The notes: generated by a model from the letters alone, not told the origin. A stretch of DNA of 28,911 bases from an uncultured Opitutales bacterium (GCA_900548275.1 URJY01000027.1:1-28911); one strand, 5' to 3'. Shown: positions 7,537 to 15,846, numbered from the stretch's first letter. Translations and numbers: made by a program.

Positions 7537-8529
7537 TTATTTTTCGCGTTCGGGTGCCGCGCCTTCCACTTGGCTTATGGCTTTTGCCGTGTCCTTCGAC
7601 ACGGGTTCGACGGTTTCGGACTGACCTATCGAAACGGGAACAACCTTTTCCTCGAAGCCCAAGCCGTTGATGTAGAGCGCGCCCCTGCCCGCCGCCGCAG
7701 CCTTCAGCGTTACGCTTACCGAGCTTTGACCTTCGGGAACTACGACTTCGTCCATAATAACGGAGCTTGGTATGTTCGTCTTCACGTCAATCGGATAGCC
7801 GCCCTTGGGCGCGCTGAAGCCGATATTGAAAATCATCGTGGTGAGATCGCCGCCGTTCATATTGATTTCGGAGGGCGAAACGCCCATCTTTGCGGTGTCT
7901 ACGCGGAACGCGCCTATCCACATTTCGCCCTTTTCGCCGACGAGTTCCACGTCGTACGTCTTGCCCGACTTAAGAGGCGGAACTACGAAGCTGAGCGTGG
8001 AGCGCGAAAGGTATTCGGTGTCGGCATCCACTCCGCCGACCCTGATGACATCCTGCTTGTCGAAGCCCCTGCCCAAGACGGCAATCGACGAGCCGACGGG
8101 CCCGCGTTCGTTCTGCATATTGACGATGTAGCGCGAGGCGGGTTCGAGAGTGTAGACGGTGGGGCTTTTCATTTCCCTGTTTTTGTTTACGCCGTCGATA
8201 TTGTTCGAAACTTGGTACTTGAGCAGGAAGTAGTATTTCGCGCTCTTTCTGCCTTTCGGGAGTGTGTAGTCGTACTCGTAAAGGCGGTCGTGCTTCATAT
8301 CCTTGACCTCCTTCATCGGGATGACCTGTTCGTCGATGACGATGTAGGGCTTGATTGTGTCTTTTATTACCGCGCCGTCGTTGATGTACGCGCTCATTGT
8401 CAGAGTGTAGACGCGCGAAGAATTTTCGGGGACGCGTTCGGGGGTGAGGTTTGTCAGACCCGAGCAGCCTGTAAAGAGCAGAACCGCTATTGACGCACAA
8501 AATGAAATAATATTCTTTGCTTTGTTCAT
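7537..8529 (-). CDS. lipoprotein with probable IPT/TIG-type Ig-like domain
   Basis: A 330-residue lipoprotein. ATG 8529 starts a signal peptide ending in LFTGC with C22 lipidated. The middle of the protein (PVGSSIAVLGRGFDKQDVIRVGG, then LSFVVPPLKSGKTYDVELVGEKG) has the pattern of an IPT/TIG immunoglobulin-like domain. The region before it and the C-terminal part are also beta-rich (VSVTLKAAAAGRGALYINGLGF), so the whole is probably a chain of beta-sandwich domains on the periplasmic or outer face. No catalytic motif is seen. Upstream in-frame sequence up to 8949 runs antisense to hemW and was left out because the signal peptide defines the start. It is divergent from hemW with 42 bases between starts and ends at its own terminator. 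An adhesive or structural envelope role is a guess. Confidence 0.85.
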   Translation of the reverse strand: MNKAKNIISFCASIAVLLFTGCSGLTNLTPERVPENSSRVYTLTMSAYINDGAVIKDTIKPYIVIDEQVIPMKEVKDMKHDRLYEYDYTLPKGRKSAKYYFLLKYQVSNNIDGVNKNREMKSPTVYTLEPASRYIVNMQNERGPVGSSIAVLGRGFDKQDVIRVGGVDADTEYLSRSTLSFVVPPLKSGKTYDVELVGEKGEMWIGAFRVDTAKMGVSPSEINMNGGDLTTMIFNIGFSAPKGGYPIDVKTNIPSSVIMDEVVVPEGQSSVSVTLKAAAAGRGALYINGLGFEEKVVPVSIGQSETVEPVSKDTAKAISQVEGAAPEREK

Positions 8530-8571
8530 AGGTTTAAATATTGTCGCATCTTTACTAAATCGGCTCTGTAT

Positions 8572-9714
8572 ATGCAAGACATTTTCAAGAATTTCGGAAT
8601 ATATTTGCACGTTCCCTTCTGCGCGGGAGGATGCGACTACTGCCGATTCTACAAGAGAACGCCGACGCGCGAAATGCTCGAAAACTACGCCGATGCGGTC
8701 GAAGCCGAAATCGCGCTCAGACAGGCGCAGGGCGGTCGGATTCCGACTCCGCAGACGATGTTCTGGGGCGGCGGAACGCCGTCGATTCTGTCCGAATGCT
8801 ACATCGAAAGGCTGCGTCTGGCATTCGAAAAGAACGGTCTTCTGCCCGCACTCGAATGGACGGTCGAAATAGCCCCCGCAAACGCCACTCCCCGAAAACT
8901 GGCGGTTCTCAAGAACGCGGGCGTAAGCAGAATCTCGATGGGAGTACAAAGTTTCGACGAAAAAACCCTGCGCACGCTCGGGCGCAGATATTCGCTAAAA
9001 ACGACACTCGAAGCGGTAGAGCGCGTTGCCGACGCGGGCTTTCCGCACTTCTCGATAGACCTTATTTTCGGCGCGGACGGTCAGACCGAAGACCAATGGC
9101 TTGCCGACATCCGAAAGGCGGCGGAGTGCCCCGTAGACCACATCAGCGCGTATTGCCTCGAGTTCGAAAGCGCAACGTCGTGCTGCGGCGGACGGCTAAA
9201 CGATTCGGAATACGAGCAGTCGGAACGCGAGGGCGATTTTCTCGAAATCGCGCAGACCGAACTTCCGAAACTCGGCTTTGCGCAATACGAAATTTCGAAC
9301 TACGCAAAGGCGGGCGGAGAATGCCTACACAATTTGTCCACTTGGAATATGGCGCAGTGGTTGGGGTTCGGACCTGCGGCGGCGTCGCAGTGGCGCGGCA
9401 GGCGAATGCGCAACGTACCCGATTTCGACGGGTGGCTTGGCGGAATAAAAAACCGCGCGCCCGCAGAATGCGACATCGTGCAACTCGACGACGAAGAGAT
9501 GTTTTCGAGCGCGCTCATATTCGGCTTGCGCATGAACGGCGGGGTTGATTTCGGACTGCTCGAAAGGCGTTTCCCGAATGCCGATTCGGAAAAATACCGC
9601 CGGACGCTCGCATTCCTCGAGTCGAAAAATCTGCTCGAAATTGCGGGCGAAAGAATAAAACTCACGCCAAACGGCAGGTTGGTGGCAGACGCTGTGGCGG
9701 TTGAGTTGCTGTAG
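8572..9714 (+). CDS. hemW: HemW-like radical SAM heme chaperone
   Basis: Radical SAM protein of the HemN/HemW group, 380 residues, the usual HemW length. The N-terminus has the family start YLHVPFC with the cluster motif C17-x3-C21-x2-C24 followed by R-F. HemN oxidases have an extra cysteine two residues after the third; here it is Phe, as in HemW, which binds heme and hands it to respiratory proteins rather than oxidising coproporphyrinogen. GGGTPS (66-71), ISMGVQSF and QYEISNYAK are further family blocks, and a short winged-helix C-terminal domain follows. The start is ATG 8572 with no Shine-Dalgarno. It converges with cysE, with only 12 bases between stops, and the two stops lie in a shared inverted repeat. 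Confidence 0.88.
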   Translation: MQDIFKNFGIYLHVPFCAGGCDYCRFYKRTPTREMLENYADAVEAEIALRQAQGGRIPTPQTMFWGGGTPSILSECYIERLRLAFEKNGLLPALEWTVEIAPANATPRKLAVLKNAGVSRISMGVQSFDEKTLRTLGRRYSLKTTLEAVERVADAGFPHFSIDLIFGADGQTEDQWLADIRKAAECPVDHISAYCLEFESATSCCGGRLNDSEYEQSEREGDFLEIAQTELPKLGFAQYEISNYAKAGGECLHNLSTWNMAQWLGFGPAAASQWRGRRMRNVPDFDGWLGGIKNRAPAECDIVQLDDEEMFSSALIFGLRMNGGVDFGLLERRFPNADSEKYRRTLAFLESKNLLEIAGERIKLTPNGRLVADAVAVELL

Positions 9715-9733
9715 AACGCGCCGCGTTCAGCAA
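9706..9733. repeat. inverted repeat spanning the hemW and cysE stop codons
   Basis: A perfect 15-base inverted repeat (7-bp arms 9714-9720 and 9722-9728, one central base) contains the ends of both convergent genes. It is extended by 9706-9710/9729-9733 (TTGCT/AGCAA) with a 3-base bulge. No T-run follows on either strand, so it is not a classic terminator. It may still protect or pause both 3' ends. Confidence 0.5.
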
Positions 9734-10518
9734 AGGTGCTGGTTCATATCGGCGGCGGGACTTTTTTCGCTTGTCGTGCCGACTTTTCTCGCGGGGACGC
9801 CCGCAACGGTGGTGTGCGGCCCGACATCGTCGAGCACTACGCTTCCCGCGCCGATTTTCGCGCCCTCGCCTATGACGATGTTGCCGATGAGTTTTGCGCC
9901 CGCGCCGATAAGCACGCCCGAGCGAACCTTGGGATGTCGGTCGCCCGTTTCGTTGCCCGTCCCACCGAGGGTTACCTCGTGGAGAATCGAAACGTTGTCC
10001 TCGACGACGCTCGTTTCGCCCGCCACAAACGACGTTCCGTGGTCGAGCATTATTCCGCCGCCGAAGCGCGCCGCCGGATGGATGTCCACGCCGAAAATTT
10101 CGCTCGATATGCTCTGCAGATAGTACGCCAGAGCCTTGCGGTCGGCATTCCAAAGCCTGTGCGCAACGCGGTGGGTTGTTATGGACTGGAAGCCCTTGAG
10201 ATAAAGCAGCGGATTCAGAAACGACGCGCACGCGGGGTCGCGCGACTTCACTGCGATGATGTCGGCGACAACGCTGTTCCTTATCGATTCGTCGGCGTCG
10301 AACGCGTCGCGGAAGACCTTGTAGAAGTCCGACGACGAGACGGCGTTTCTGCCGAGTTTGCGCGATATGCGCCACGAAACCGCATCGAACAAGTCGAGCC
10401 TGTCGGAAACCGTCTCGCGCAAAAGCGGTGCGAGCACGGGCTCGGAAATCTCGATTTCAGCCGCCTCGCGCTTTACGGACTCCCACAGATAATCGGAGTT
10501 GTTTTTCGAATCTTGCAT
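9727..10518 (-). CDS. cysE: serine O-acetyltransferase
   Basis: Transfers acetyl from acetyl-CoA to L-serine, the committed step of cysteine synthesis, in the cytoplasm. The 263-residue product has the CysE layout: a helical N-terminal domain (about 1-135), then a left-handed beta-helix of hexapeptide repeats (about 140-245). D145 (VDIHPAA) and H160 (LDHGT) match the catalytic Asp/His pair of E. coli CysE. H180 (ILHEVTLGGTG) and H195 (RHPKV) are the other conserved histidines. Length is close to the 273 residues of the E. coli enzyme. The C-terminal tail, which in relatives mediates inhibition by cysteine and binding to CysK, is present but ends MNQHLC rather than with the usual terminal Ile. 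No cysK is in this window. ATG 10518 has no Shine-Dalgarno. Confidence 0.95.
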   Translation of the reverse strand: MQDSKNNSDYLWESVKREAAEIEISEPVLAPLLRETVSDRLDLFDAVSWRISRKLGRNAVSSSDFYKVFRDAFDADESIRNSVVADIIAVKSRDPACASFLNPLLYLKGFQSITTHRVAHRLWNADRKALAYYLQSISSEIFGVDIHPAARFGGGIMLDHGTSFVAGETSVVEDNVSILHEVTLGGTGNETGDRHPKVRSGVLIGAGAKLIGNIVIGEGAKIGAGSVVLDDVGPHTTVAGVPARKVGTTSEKSPAADMNQHLC

Positions 10519-10630
10519 ATATACGGGCGCATACTGTCCGCTTTCACCGGCGATTTCAACACAATTTATTTTCGGCGGAATCTTTATTTAGTTGAACGGG
10601 CGAAAAAAAAGAACAACAATGGGCGGTGAT

Positions 10631-11284
10631 ATGAAAAAACTGTACACAGCAATAGTCGCAACGCTCGCCGTTCTCGCGGCGGGATGTTCAATCACGCAGG
10701 AAATGAAGGAAAACGCCTCTTTCGAAGGGCTCGTGAAAGTCTACGTCGAAGACCCCGTCGGCACGCGCGAAATCTTCGCCCAAACTGGCAACACCGCCGA
10801 AATCGACGCCTCGCTCAAAAGCTCGATTGCCGCATATCTGAAGTCGAAGGGCTTCGACTGCGTGGCGGACAAAGGCGACGCGCAGATAATCTTCCGCCCC
10901 CTCTGGAACGCCTCGTACATCCAACCCGAAACGGAACGGAGCCGAAGCTTGATGTCGTCTTCGCAGCCCATCGGAATCGGTTCGACGGCGTCGGCGAACA
11001 CGTACGCCACGCTCGAAATTCAGGCGATTCTGCCCGACAGCAGCGATATCTGGTCGTGGCGCGGTTTCTCGCCCGAGGCAATCTCGACGCGCAATTTCAT
11101 AAAGGCGAACATCGACGAACAGGTCGTGTGGTGTCTGGAATATTTCCCGCCCGAAAAAAATCCGTCGCGCCTGCAGGAGATAAAGAAGGAGCGCAAGGAA
11201 AGAAAAATCAAGGCGGATGAAAATCCGTTCAAGGAAGTGCTCGTAAAGGAGCGCGAGAACAGGGAAGCCGCCGCAAAAAAATAG
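10631..11284 (+). CDS. lipoprotein, unknown function (possibly DUF4136-like)
   Basis: A 217-residue lipoprotein whose signal peptide MKKLYTAIVATLAVLAAGC ends at C19. The middle (about residues 35-95: a strand, a helix with SLKSSIAAYLKSKGFD, then a strand with AQIIFRPLW) resembles the DUF4136/LptE-like pattern of short outer-membrane lipoproteins, but I am not certain of the family. The C-terminal 50 residues are strongly charged (LQEIKKERKERKIK and similar) and probably form a helix or coiled coil. Upstream in-frame codons from 10592 are ignored because ATG 10631 begins a perfect signal peptide. It is divergent from cysE (112 bases between starts) and ends at a strong terminator at 11309-11345. 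Confidence 0.82.
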   Translation: MKKLYTAIVATLAVLAAGCSITQEMKENASFEGLVKVYVEDPVGTREIFAQTGNTAEIDASLKSSIAAYLKSKGFDCVADKGDAQIIFRPLWNASYIQPETERSRSLMSSSQPIGIGSTASANTYATLEIQAILPDSSDIWSWRGFSPEAISTRNFIKANIDEQVVWCLEYFPPEKNPSRLQEIKKERKERKIKADENPFKEVLVKERENREAAAKK

Positions 11285-11308
11285 AACGCGCAAAACGCGT
11301 CAACCCGC

Positions 11309-11345
11309 AAAAAACTTTCGGAGAATTTTTCCGAAAGTTTTTTTT
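11309..11345 (+). terminator. intrinsic terminator after the 217-residue lipoprotein
   Basis: A 13-bp perfect stem, 11309-11321 with 11331-11343, has a 9-base loop and eight T residues (11338-11345). It isolates the lipoprotein from the arginine decarboxylase operon. Confidence 0.9.
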
Positions 11346-11444
11346 GCGCCCGCGCCGTCGGGGAAAAAAATTAAAGGCGCGCGTTATCCGACGATATTGG
11401 AGACTGTATTGTTCTACTGTCCGTCAGCCAAGGGGAAAACAGGC

Positions 11445-11475
11445 GCGGCGCAGACTTCGGGAAAAAGTCGGCCGC
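11445..11475 (+). promoter_or_regulatory. hairpin in the leader of the arginine decarboxylase operon
   Basis: In the 163-base leader (11346-11508), GCGGC (11445-11449) pairs with GCCGC (11471-11475). Inside it, GACTT (11453-11457) pairs with AAGTC (11465-11469). The hairpin ends 21 bases before the AAGGAG Shine-Dalgarno (11497-11502). I do not recognise it as a known riboswitch, and a regulatory role is inference only. Confidence 0.3.
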
Positions 11476-11508
11476 AAAAACGACAACAAAAAAATCAAGG
11501 AGAACAAT

Positions 11509-12093
11509 ATGGTATTAGGCACAAGATATCCCACTTTGGCGTTTCACACGGGCGGCGCGGGTCAGGCGGCGGACGGCATTCCGCCCCAGCCCTTCGAAAC
11601 GTTCTGCTACGACTCGGCGTTGCTCGAGGCGAAAATAGAAAACTTCAACGTAATCCCCTACACGTCGGTTCTGCCGAAAGAGCTGTTCGGAAAAATCTAC
11701 CCCGTCGACAAAGTTGCCAAATACTTCAAGCACGGCGCGGTTCTCGAGGTGATTATGGCGGCGAACGGAGCGAAAAGCTCGGAGCACCGCGCGATTGCAA
11801 CGGGCGTTGGCGTCTGCTGGGGCAGGGACAAAAAGGGCGAACTCGTGGGCGGCTGGGCGGCCGAATATGTGGAATATTTCGACACGTGGATTGACGACGA
11901 CATCGCGAAATCGCACTGCGAAATGTGGCTGAACAAGTCGCTCAAACACGAGCTGGAAATACGAGGCGTGGAAAAGCACAGCGACTTCCAGATATTCCAC
12001 AACTACCTCAACATCGAGCAGCAGTTCGGATACTGTCTGACCGCGCTCGGGTTCCTGAACTTCGAATTCGCCGATGCGGTAAGCGTCAAGTAA
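11509..12093 (+). CDS. aaxB: pyruvoyl-dependent arginine decarboxylase (AaxB-like)
   Basis: Converts L-arginine to agmatine and CO2, using a pyruvoyl group made by self-cleavage instead of PLP. The 194-residue product is the length of chlamydial AaxB (about 195). The cleavage site is visible as T52-S53 in VIPYTSVLP: cleavage would give a beta chain of 52 residues and an alpha chain starting with a pyruvoyl from S53. N47 is in place, and E119 in GGWAAEY is the likely counterpart of the family's catalytic glutamate. The start is ATG 11509 with AAGGAG six bases before it; the open frame upstream is only leader. The antiporter gene follows after 10 bases, as in the chlamydial aax locus. Each turnover consumes a proton, so roles in acid resistance, arginine depletion or agmatine supply are possible. 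Confidence 0.93.
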   Translation: MVLGTRYPTLAFHTGGAGQAADGIPPQPFETFCYDSALLEAKIENFNVIPYTSVLPKELFGKIYPVDKVAKYFKHGAVLEVIMAANGAKSSEHRAIATGVGVCWGRDKKGELVGGWAAEYVEYFDTWIDDDIAKSHCEMWLNKSLKHELEIRGVEKHSDFQIFHNYLNIEQQFGYCLTALGFLNFEFADAVSVK

Positions 12094-12103
12094 AGGGCTT
12101 GGT

Positions 12104-13573
12104 ATGTCGGGCAAAAACGCAGACGCGGCGGGCTCCGACGGCTCGACCGCGGCGAAAAAACTCGGAGTCGTCGGGCTTGCGGCAATCGTCGTAAGCTCGA
12201 TGATAGGCGGCGGAATATACAGTCTGCCGCAGAATATGGCGGAGGGCGCGGCGGTCGGCGCGGTGGCGATAGCGTGGCTGATTACTGGCGCGGGAATGTA
12301 TTTTATAGCAAATACCTTCCGCACGCTTTCCGCCGCGCGCCCCGACCTTACCGCGGGCATCTATATGTACGCAAAGGAGGGCTTCGGCAACTACGCGGGC
12401 TTCACGGTGGCGTGGGGCTACTGGCTCTGCCAGATTTGCGGAAACGTGGGCTACGCCGTCATCACCATGGACGCGCTCGACTACTTCTTCCCCGGGACGT
12501 TCGCGGGCGGCAACAACTGGGAGTCAATCGTCGGCGGCTCGCTGCTGATATGGCTCTTCAACTTCGTCGTGCTCTCGGGCGTAAGACAGGCGTCGAAGGC
12601 GAACGCGATAGCGACGGTCTGCAAGCTCATTCCGCTTGCGTTTTTCATCGTTGCGACGCTCTTCGTTTTCAAGTGGAGCAACTTTTCGTCCGACGTCTGG
12701 GGCGATCTCTCGGGCGGCGGGCAGAAGGCTCTCGGAAGCGTTGGAAGTCAGGTGAAAAGTACGATGCTCGTTACGCTCTGGGCATTCATCGGCATCGAGG
12801 GCGCGGTTGTACTTTCGGGTCGGGCGCGGTCGCAGGGCGATGTAGGAAAAGCCACGATTCTCGGATACGCCGCCGGACTTGCGGTTTTCGCAATGCTCTC
12901 GATTCTGCCGTTCGGATTTATGAAACAGGCGCAGCTCGCCGCCGTTCCGAACCCGTCTACGGCGGGAATACTCGAGCGCATCGTGGGCGACTGGGGCGGA
13001 TGGCTGATGAACGCGGGTCTGATTGTATCGATTCTCGGCAGCTGGTTGGCGTGGACGATGATAACCGCCGAAATGCCGTTCGCCGCCGCAAAGGACGGTA
13101 CGTTCCCGAGCGCGTTCGGGCGCGAAAACAAAAACGGTTCGCCGAACGTCTCGCTCTGGATTTCGAGCATTCTAATGCAGATTGCAATGCTTGCGGTCTA
13201 CTTTTCAAACGACGCGTGGAACACGATGCTTAGCATAACGGGCGTGCTCGTGCTGCCGCCGTATCTGGCGAGCACGGCGTTCCTGTGGAAGTTCTGCCGC
13301 GACAGGCAAAGCGGCGCGGACGCGGGGCAGCGCACAAAGGCGATGCGCTGGGCGTTGGTCTCGGGCGTTGTGGGGTCGGTCTACGCGGCGTGGCTTATAT
13401 ACGCGGCGGGGCTGCACTACCTGCTCGACTCGGCGGTGTTCCTTGCGCTCGGCATTCCGTTCTACGCTTGGGCGCGGCGCGAGCGCGGACTTGCGGTCTT
13501 CTCGAAGCGCGAACGCGCGTTCGCAGTGCTTCTGGTTCTCGTTGCGGTCTACGGCGTCGCGAAAATGCTGTAA
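12104..13573 (+). CDS. basic amino-acid antiporter, AaxC/ArcD-like (arginine/agmatine)
   Basis: APC-superfamily membrane antiporter of 489 residues with about 12 membrane segments. The first helix carries the APC signature SSMIGGGIYSLPQN (31-44), matching the ArcD/AaxC subgroup that exchanges arginine for ornithine or agmatine. Later blocks (FIGIEGAVVLSGRAR, LAWTMITAEMPFAAAKDGTFP) are also typical of that subgroup. It follows the decarboxylase by 10 bases with AAGGG upstream of ATG 12104, so the two are one operon. The context supports arginine import in exchange for agmatine, but arginine/ornithine exchange or a polyamine substrate is not excluded by sequence. The first 17 residues are a polar Gly/Ser/Ala tail. 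Transcription ends at 13583-13621. Confidence 0.9.
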   Translation: MSGKNADAAGSDGSTAAKKLGVVGLAAIVVSSMIGGGIYSLPQNMAEGAAVGAVAIAWLITGAGMYFIANTFRTLSAARPDLTAGIYMYAKEGFGNYAGFTVAWGYWLCQICGNVGYAVITMDALDYFFPGTFAGGNNWESIVGGSLLIWLFNFVVLSGVRQASKANAIATVCKLIPLAFFIVATLFVFKWSNFSSDVWGDLSGGGQKALGSVGSQVKSTMLVTLWAFIGIEGAVVLSGRARSQGDVGKATILGYAAGLAVFAMLSILPFGFMKQAQLAAVPNPSTAGILERIVGDWGGWLMNAGLIVSILGSWLAWTMITAEMPFAAAKDGTFPSAFGRENKNGSPNVSLWISSILMQIAMLAVYFSNDAWNTMLSITGVLVLPPYLASTAFLWKFCRDRQSGADAGQRTKAMRWALVSGVVGSVYAAWLIYAAGLHYLLDSAVFLALGIPFYAWARRERGLAVFSKRERAFAVLLVLVAVYGVAKML

Positions 13574-13582
13574 TCGGCACGC

Positions 13583-13621
13583 AAAAAAAATGCGGGGCAC
13601 ACATCGCGCTCCGCGTTTTTT
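13583..13621 (+). terminator. bidirectional terminator between antiporter and phosphoesterase genes
   Basis: The stem 13591-13598/13608-13615 (including G-U pairs) is flanked by eight A residues (13583-13590) and six T residues (13616-13621). It can therefore end transcription from both convergent genes, whose stops are at 13573 and 13644. Confidence 0.8.
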
Positions 13622-13643
13622 GTGTTGTCAAATTCGGATGGAA

Positions 13644-15809
13644 CTACTTTTTCAATAACAGTTTTCCCGAAAAATCGGTTCCCGCGCCGAAGCGCAGAAC
13701 GCGGAATTCGTTCGCCCTGCGGTCTATCGAAACAACCGACCATGAAGCGTCGTCCGCCTCGCCGTAGTTGCGCGGCGGAGAGTCGGGAAATTCGGGGCGG
13801 TTCTTGTCGTTGAGAACCCTGAAGCGCGAGCACCCGTGCCGCGTTTCGAAAACTTCGTCGGCGTGCTCGTGCCCCTCGACGAACAGGAGAATCTGCATTT
13901 TGCCGCGCCCCGTAAAATCGCACGAGATTTTCGACGGAAAGTTTCCCGTCGCCGTCTGACCCGAGAATTTTCCGCCCGTGCGGAACGCATTCAGCACGCC
14001 GTCGAAAAGCCTGAGGTTGGGCGAGACAATCTGCGTGTGCATTACGAATACAACGCCCCACTCCGACGCGTCGGGCTTTTGCGAAAAGTCGAGAGCCTTG
14101 TGCGCAAGCCAATTCAGCTGGCGTTGCGTGATGTCGTACAGCCCGCACGAGTCGATTTTCACCCTGCCGTCCGCGCCGACCTCCATCGGGTTTTCGCTTA
14201 TTGCGATGTTTATGACGCGGATTTTCTGCTTCGGAAAGTCGAGGTAAAAATAGTTCGCCTTCGGGAAATTTTCGTCTCCGACTGCGCCGCTTTTGAGGGC
14301 GGTTGCAACGCACGCGTCGTGCCATTCTTCGCCCGTTACGACCTGCGAGTCGTCGGGAGTTTTCGTGCGCAGAAAATAGAAGACGCCGTCGTCGTGGTTG
14401 CCGATTGTTATCACGACGGGCAGCCCCGAAGTTTCCATCGCCTGCGTCATCTCGCGCATATCGGCTATGCTTCTTGCCTTCGGCTTCGCGCCCTGCACGA
14501 GATCGCCGCCGTTGCATACGAAATCGAGCTTCAGTTCCCTTGCGACTTTCGCCATATCGCGCATATGCTCCGCACCCGTTGCGCCCGCGGCTTTCGGATT
14601 TTTCGGATTCGAAAAGTAGTGTGTGTCGGACGCAAACGCAAAGTTCAGACAGCCTTCGTGCGGCGATGCAAGATATGCGCGCTTAAGCGCGTCGAGCTGA
14701 AACTGTTTCGACCCGCTTTTGCAGAGCAGGCGTTTTACGGAATTTTCCGAGCGTCCCGAGGGAATCGAATCGACAATCCAAGAGAGGCTATATTTTTCGA
14801 AGTCGCGAGCGAACCCGTGCACGCCGCGCGCGAGTATCGGCGCGGGATGGAAATTTCTGAACACGACAACACCGTCCAAGTCGGACCGTTCGCGGACGGA
14901 CGGCGAGTATACTACGCGGTATTCGGGCAGCGGCTCGCACTTGTCGAGGGACTTTGCCGACACATTGAAAACCGCCCAAGCGTCGGGTTCGATTTTGCGG
15001 AACTGTGCGAGCATTTCGGCGAACTTTCCGCGCGTTGTTTCCGCCTCCGACAAGCTCCACGCCCAGACGTTTTGCGCGGACACTTTTGCGCGAACCGCGC
15101 CGACCGCCGAGATGTCGAATTTGCCGTCTTTCGGCGCGTAGACAAGCAACGCCTTCACGCCGGACTTTGCAAGCTCGGCGACTTTTGCGGCAACCGCGTC
15201 GGCGTCGGAAGCCGCCGAAAATTTCACAACGCAGACATTCGAACCGCTCGAGGCTATTTCGCGCGCGTCTCCGACGTTTGCAACGCCGCGCACGACCGCG
15301 GGCGACGGGTGGTCGGACTTCAGTTTTTTTCTGTCGAAGCCGAACGCGTCCGCCGCGCGGACTTCGCGTATCGAAAGCGACGAAACAGTGAACGAGCCGC
15401 CGTTTTTCGCCGCTCGGAAATCTATTCTGACGCGGTCGGGGCACGAACGCGGAAACCTCACGGTTTTTTTGAACGCCCCGTTTTTGAAAATGTGCGCGTA
15501 CTGCGGGCGGAATTTCAACCCCGTAAACATCGGCGAGTAGTCGGGCGTGAACGACAGCGAGCATTCGCCCGAACCCTCGGCGGTTATTTCGTATGTTTTG
15601 TCGGGGTTGATTTCGATGCGTTTGAACATAAACGGACGGTCGGAAGCCGCCGAAAATTTCGAAAAGCCGTCGGCAAGTTCGATTTTCGCAGCCCCAGAAT
15701 ACGACCAACGTTTTTCGCCGTTTCCGAATTTGAAATCGGCGTCGGCAAAGACCGACACCGCCAACGCGAAAGTCCCCAAAAGTGTGATTGTGTATTTTCC
15801 AAAGTGCAT
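13644..15809 (-). CDS. exported calcineurin-like metallophosphoesterase with long N-terminal region
   Basis: A 721-residue exported protein. ATG 15809 begins a signal peptide (about residues 1-22, LALAVSVFADA-type end). Residues 25-150 are beta-rich and resemble a carbohydrate-binding or jelly-roll domain; residues 170-380 look like a divergent alpha/beta domain I cannot name. The C-terminal 330 residues are a calcineurin-like phosphoesterase with all metal-binding motifs: D395-x-H397, G435-D436, GNHD 470-473, H591 and GHEH 646-649. A two-metal phosphoesterase is therefore likely active, in the periplasm or outside; the substrate (phosphate ester, nucleotide or cell-wall polymer) is unknown. 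Longer in-frame sequence up to 16397 is antisense to thrS coding and was excluded. It follows the thrS terminator and has no Shine-Dalgarno. Confidence 0.87.
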   Translation of the reverse strand: MHFGKYTITLLGTFALAVSVFADADFKFGNGEKRWSYSGAAKIELADGFSKFSAASDRPFMFKRIEINPDKTYEITAEGSGECSLSFTPDYSPMFTGLKFRPQYAHIFKNGAFKKTVRFPRSCPDRVRIDFRAAKNGGSFTVSSLSIREVRAADAFGFDRKKLKSDHPSPAVVRGVANVGDAREIASSGSNVCVVKFSAASDADAVAAKVAELAKSGVKALLVYAPKDGKFDISAVGAVRAKVSAQNVWAWSLSEAETTRGKFAEMLAQFRKIEPDAWAVFNVSAKSLDKCEPLPEYRVVYSPSVRERSDLDGVVVFRNFHPAPILARGVHGFARDFEKYSLSWIVDSIPSGRSENSVKRLLCKSGSKQFQLDALKRAYLASPHEGCLNFAFASDTHYFSNPKNPKAAGATGAEHMRDMAKVARELKLDFVCNGGDLVQGAKPKARSIADMREMTQAMETSGLPVVITIGNHDDGVFYFLRTKTPDDSQVVTGEEWHDACVATALKSGAVGDENFPKANYFYLDFPKQKIRVINIAISENPMEVGADGRVKIDSCGLYDITQRQLNWLAHKALDFSQKPDASEWGVVFVMHTQIVSPNLRLFDGVLNAFRTGGKFSGQTATGNFPSKISCDFTGRGKMQILLFVEGHEHADEVFETRHGCSRFRVLNDKNRPEFPDSPPRNYGEADDASWSVVSIDRRANEFRVLRFGAGTDFSGKLLLKK

Positions 15810-15846
15810 ATGAATCACGCTAAAAGACTTCCCCAAAAAGGAAAGC

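Noticed and set aside
11344..11508. Arginine-rich open frame upstream of and in frame with the arginine decarboxylase (about 55 codons, many Arg)
   Set aside because: It would start inside the T-run of the preceding terminator, has no ribosome binding site, and the true ATG 11509 has AAGGAG at the right distance. Arg-rich translation is expected from GC-rich leader DNA.
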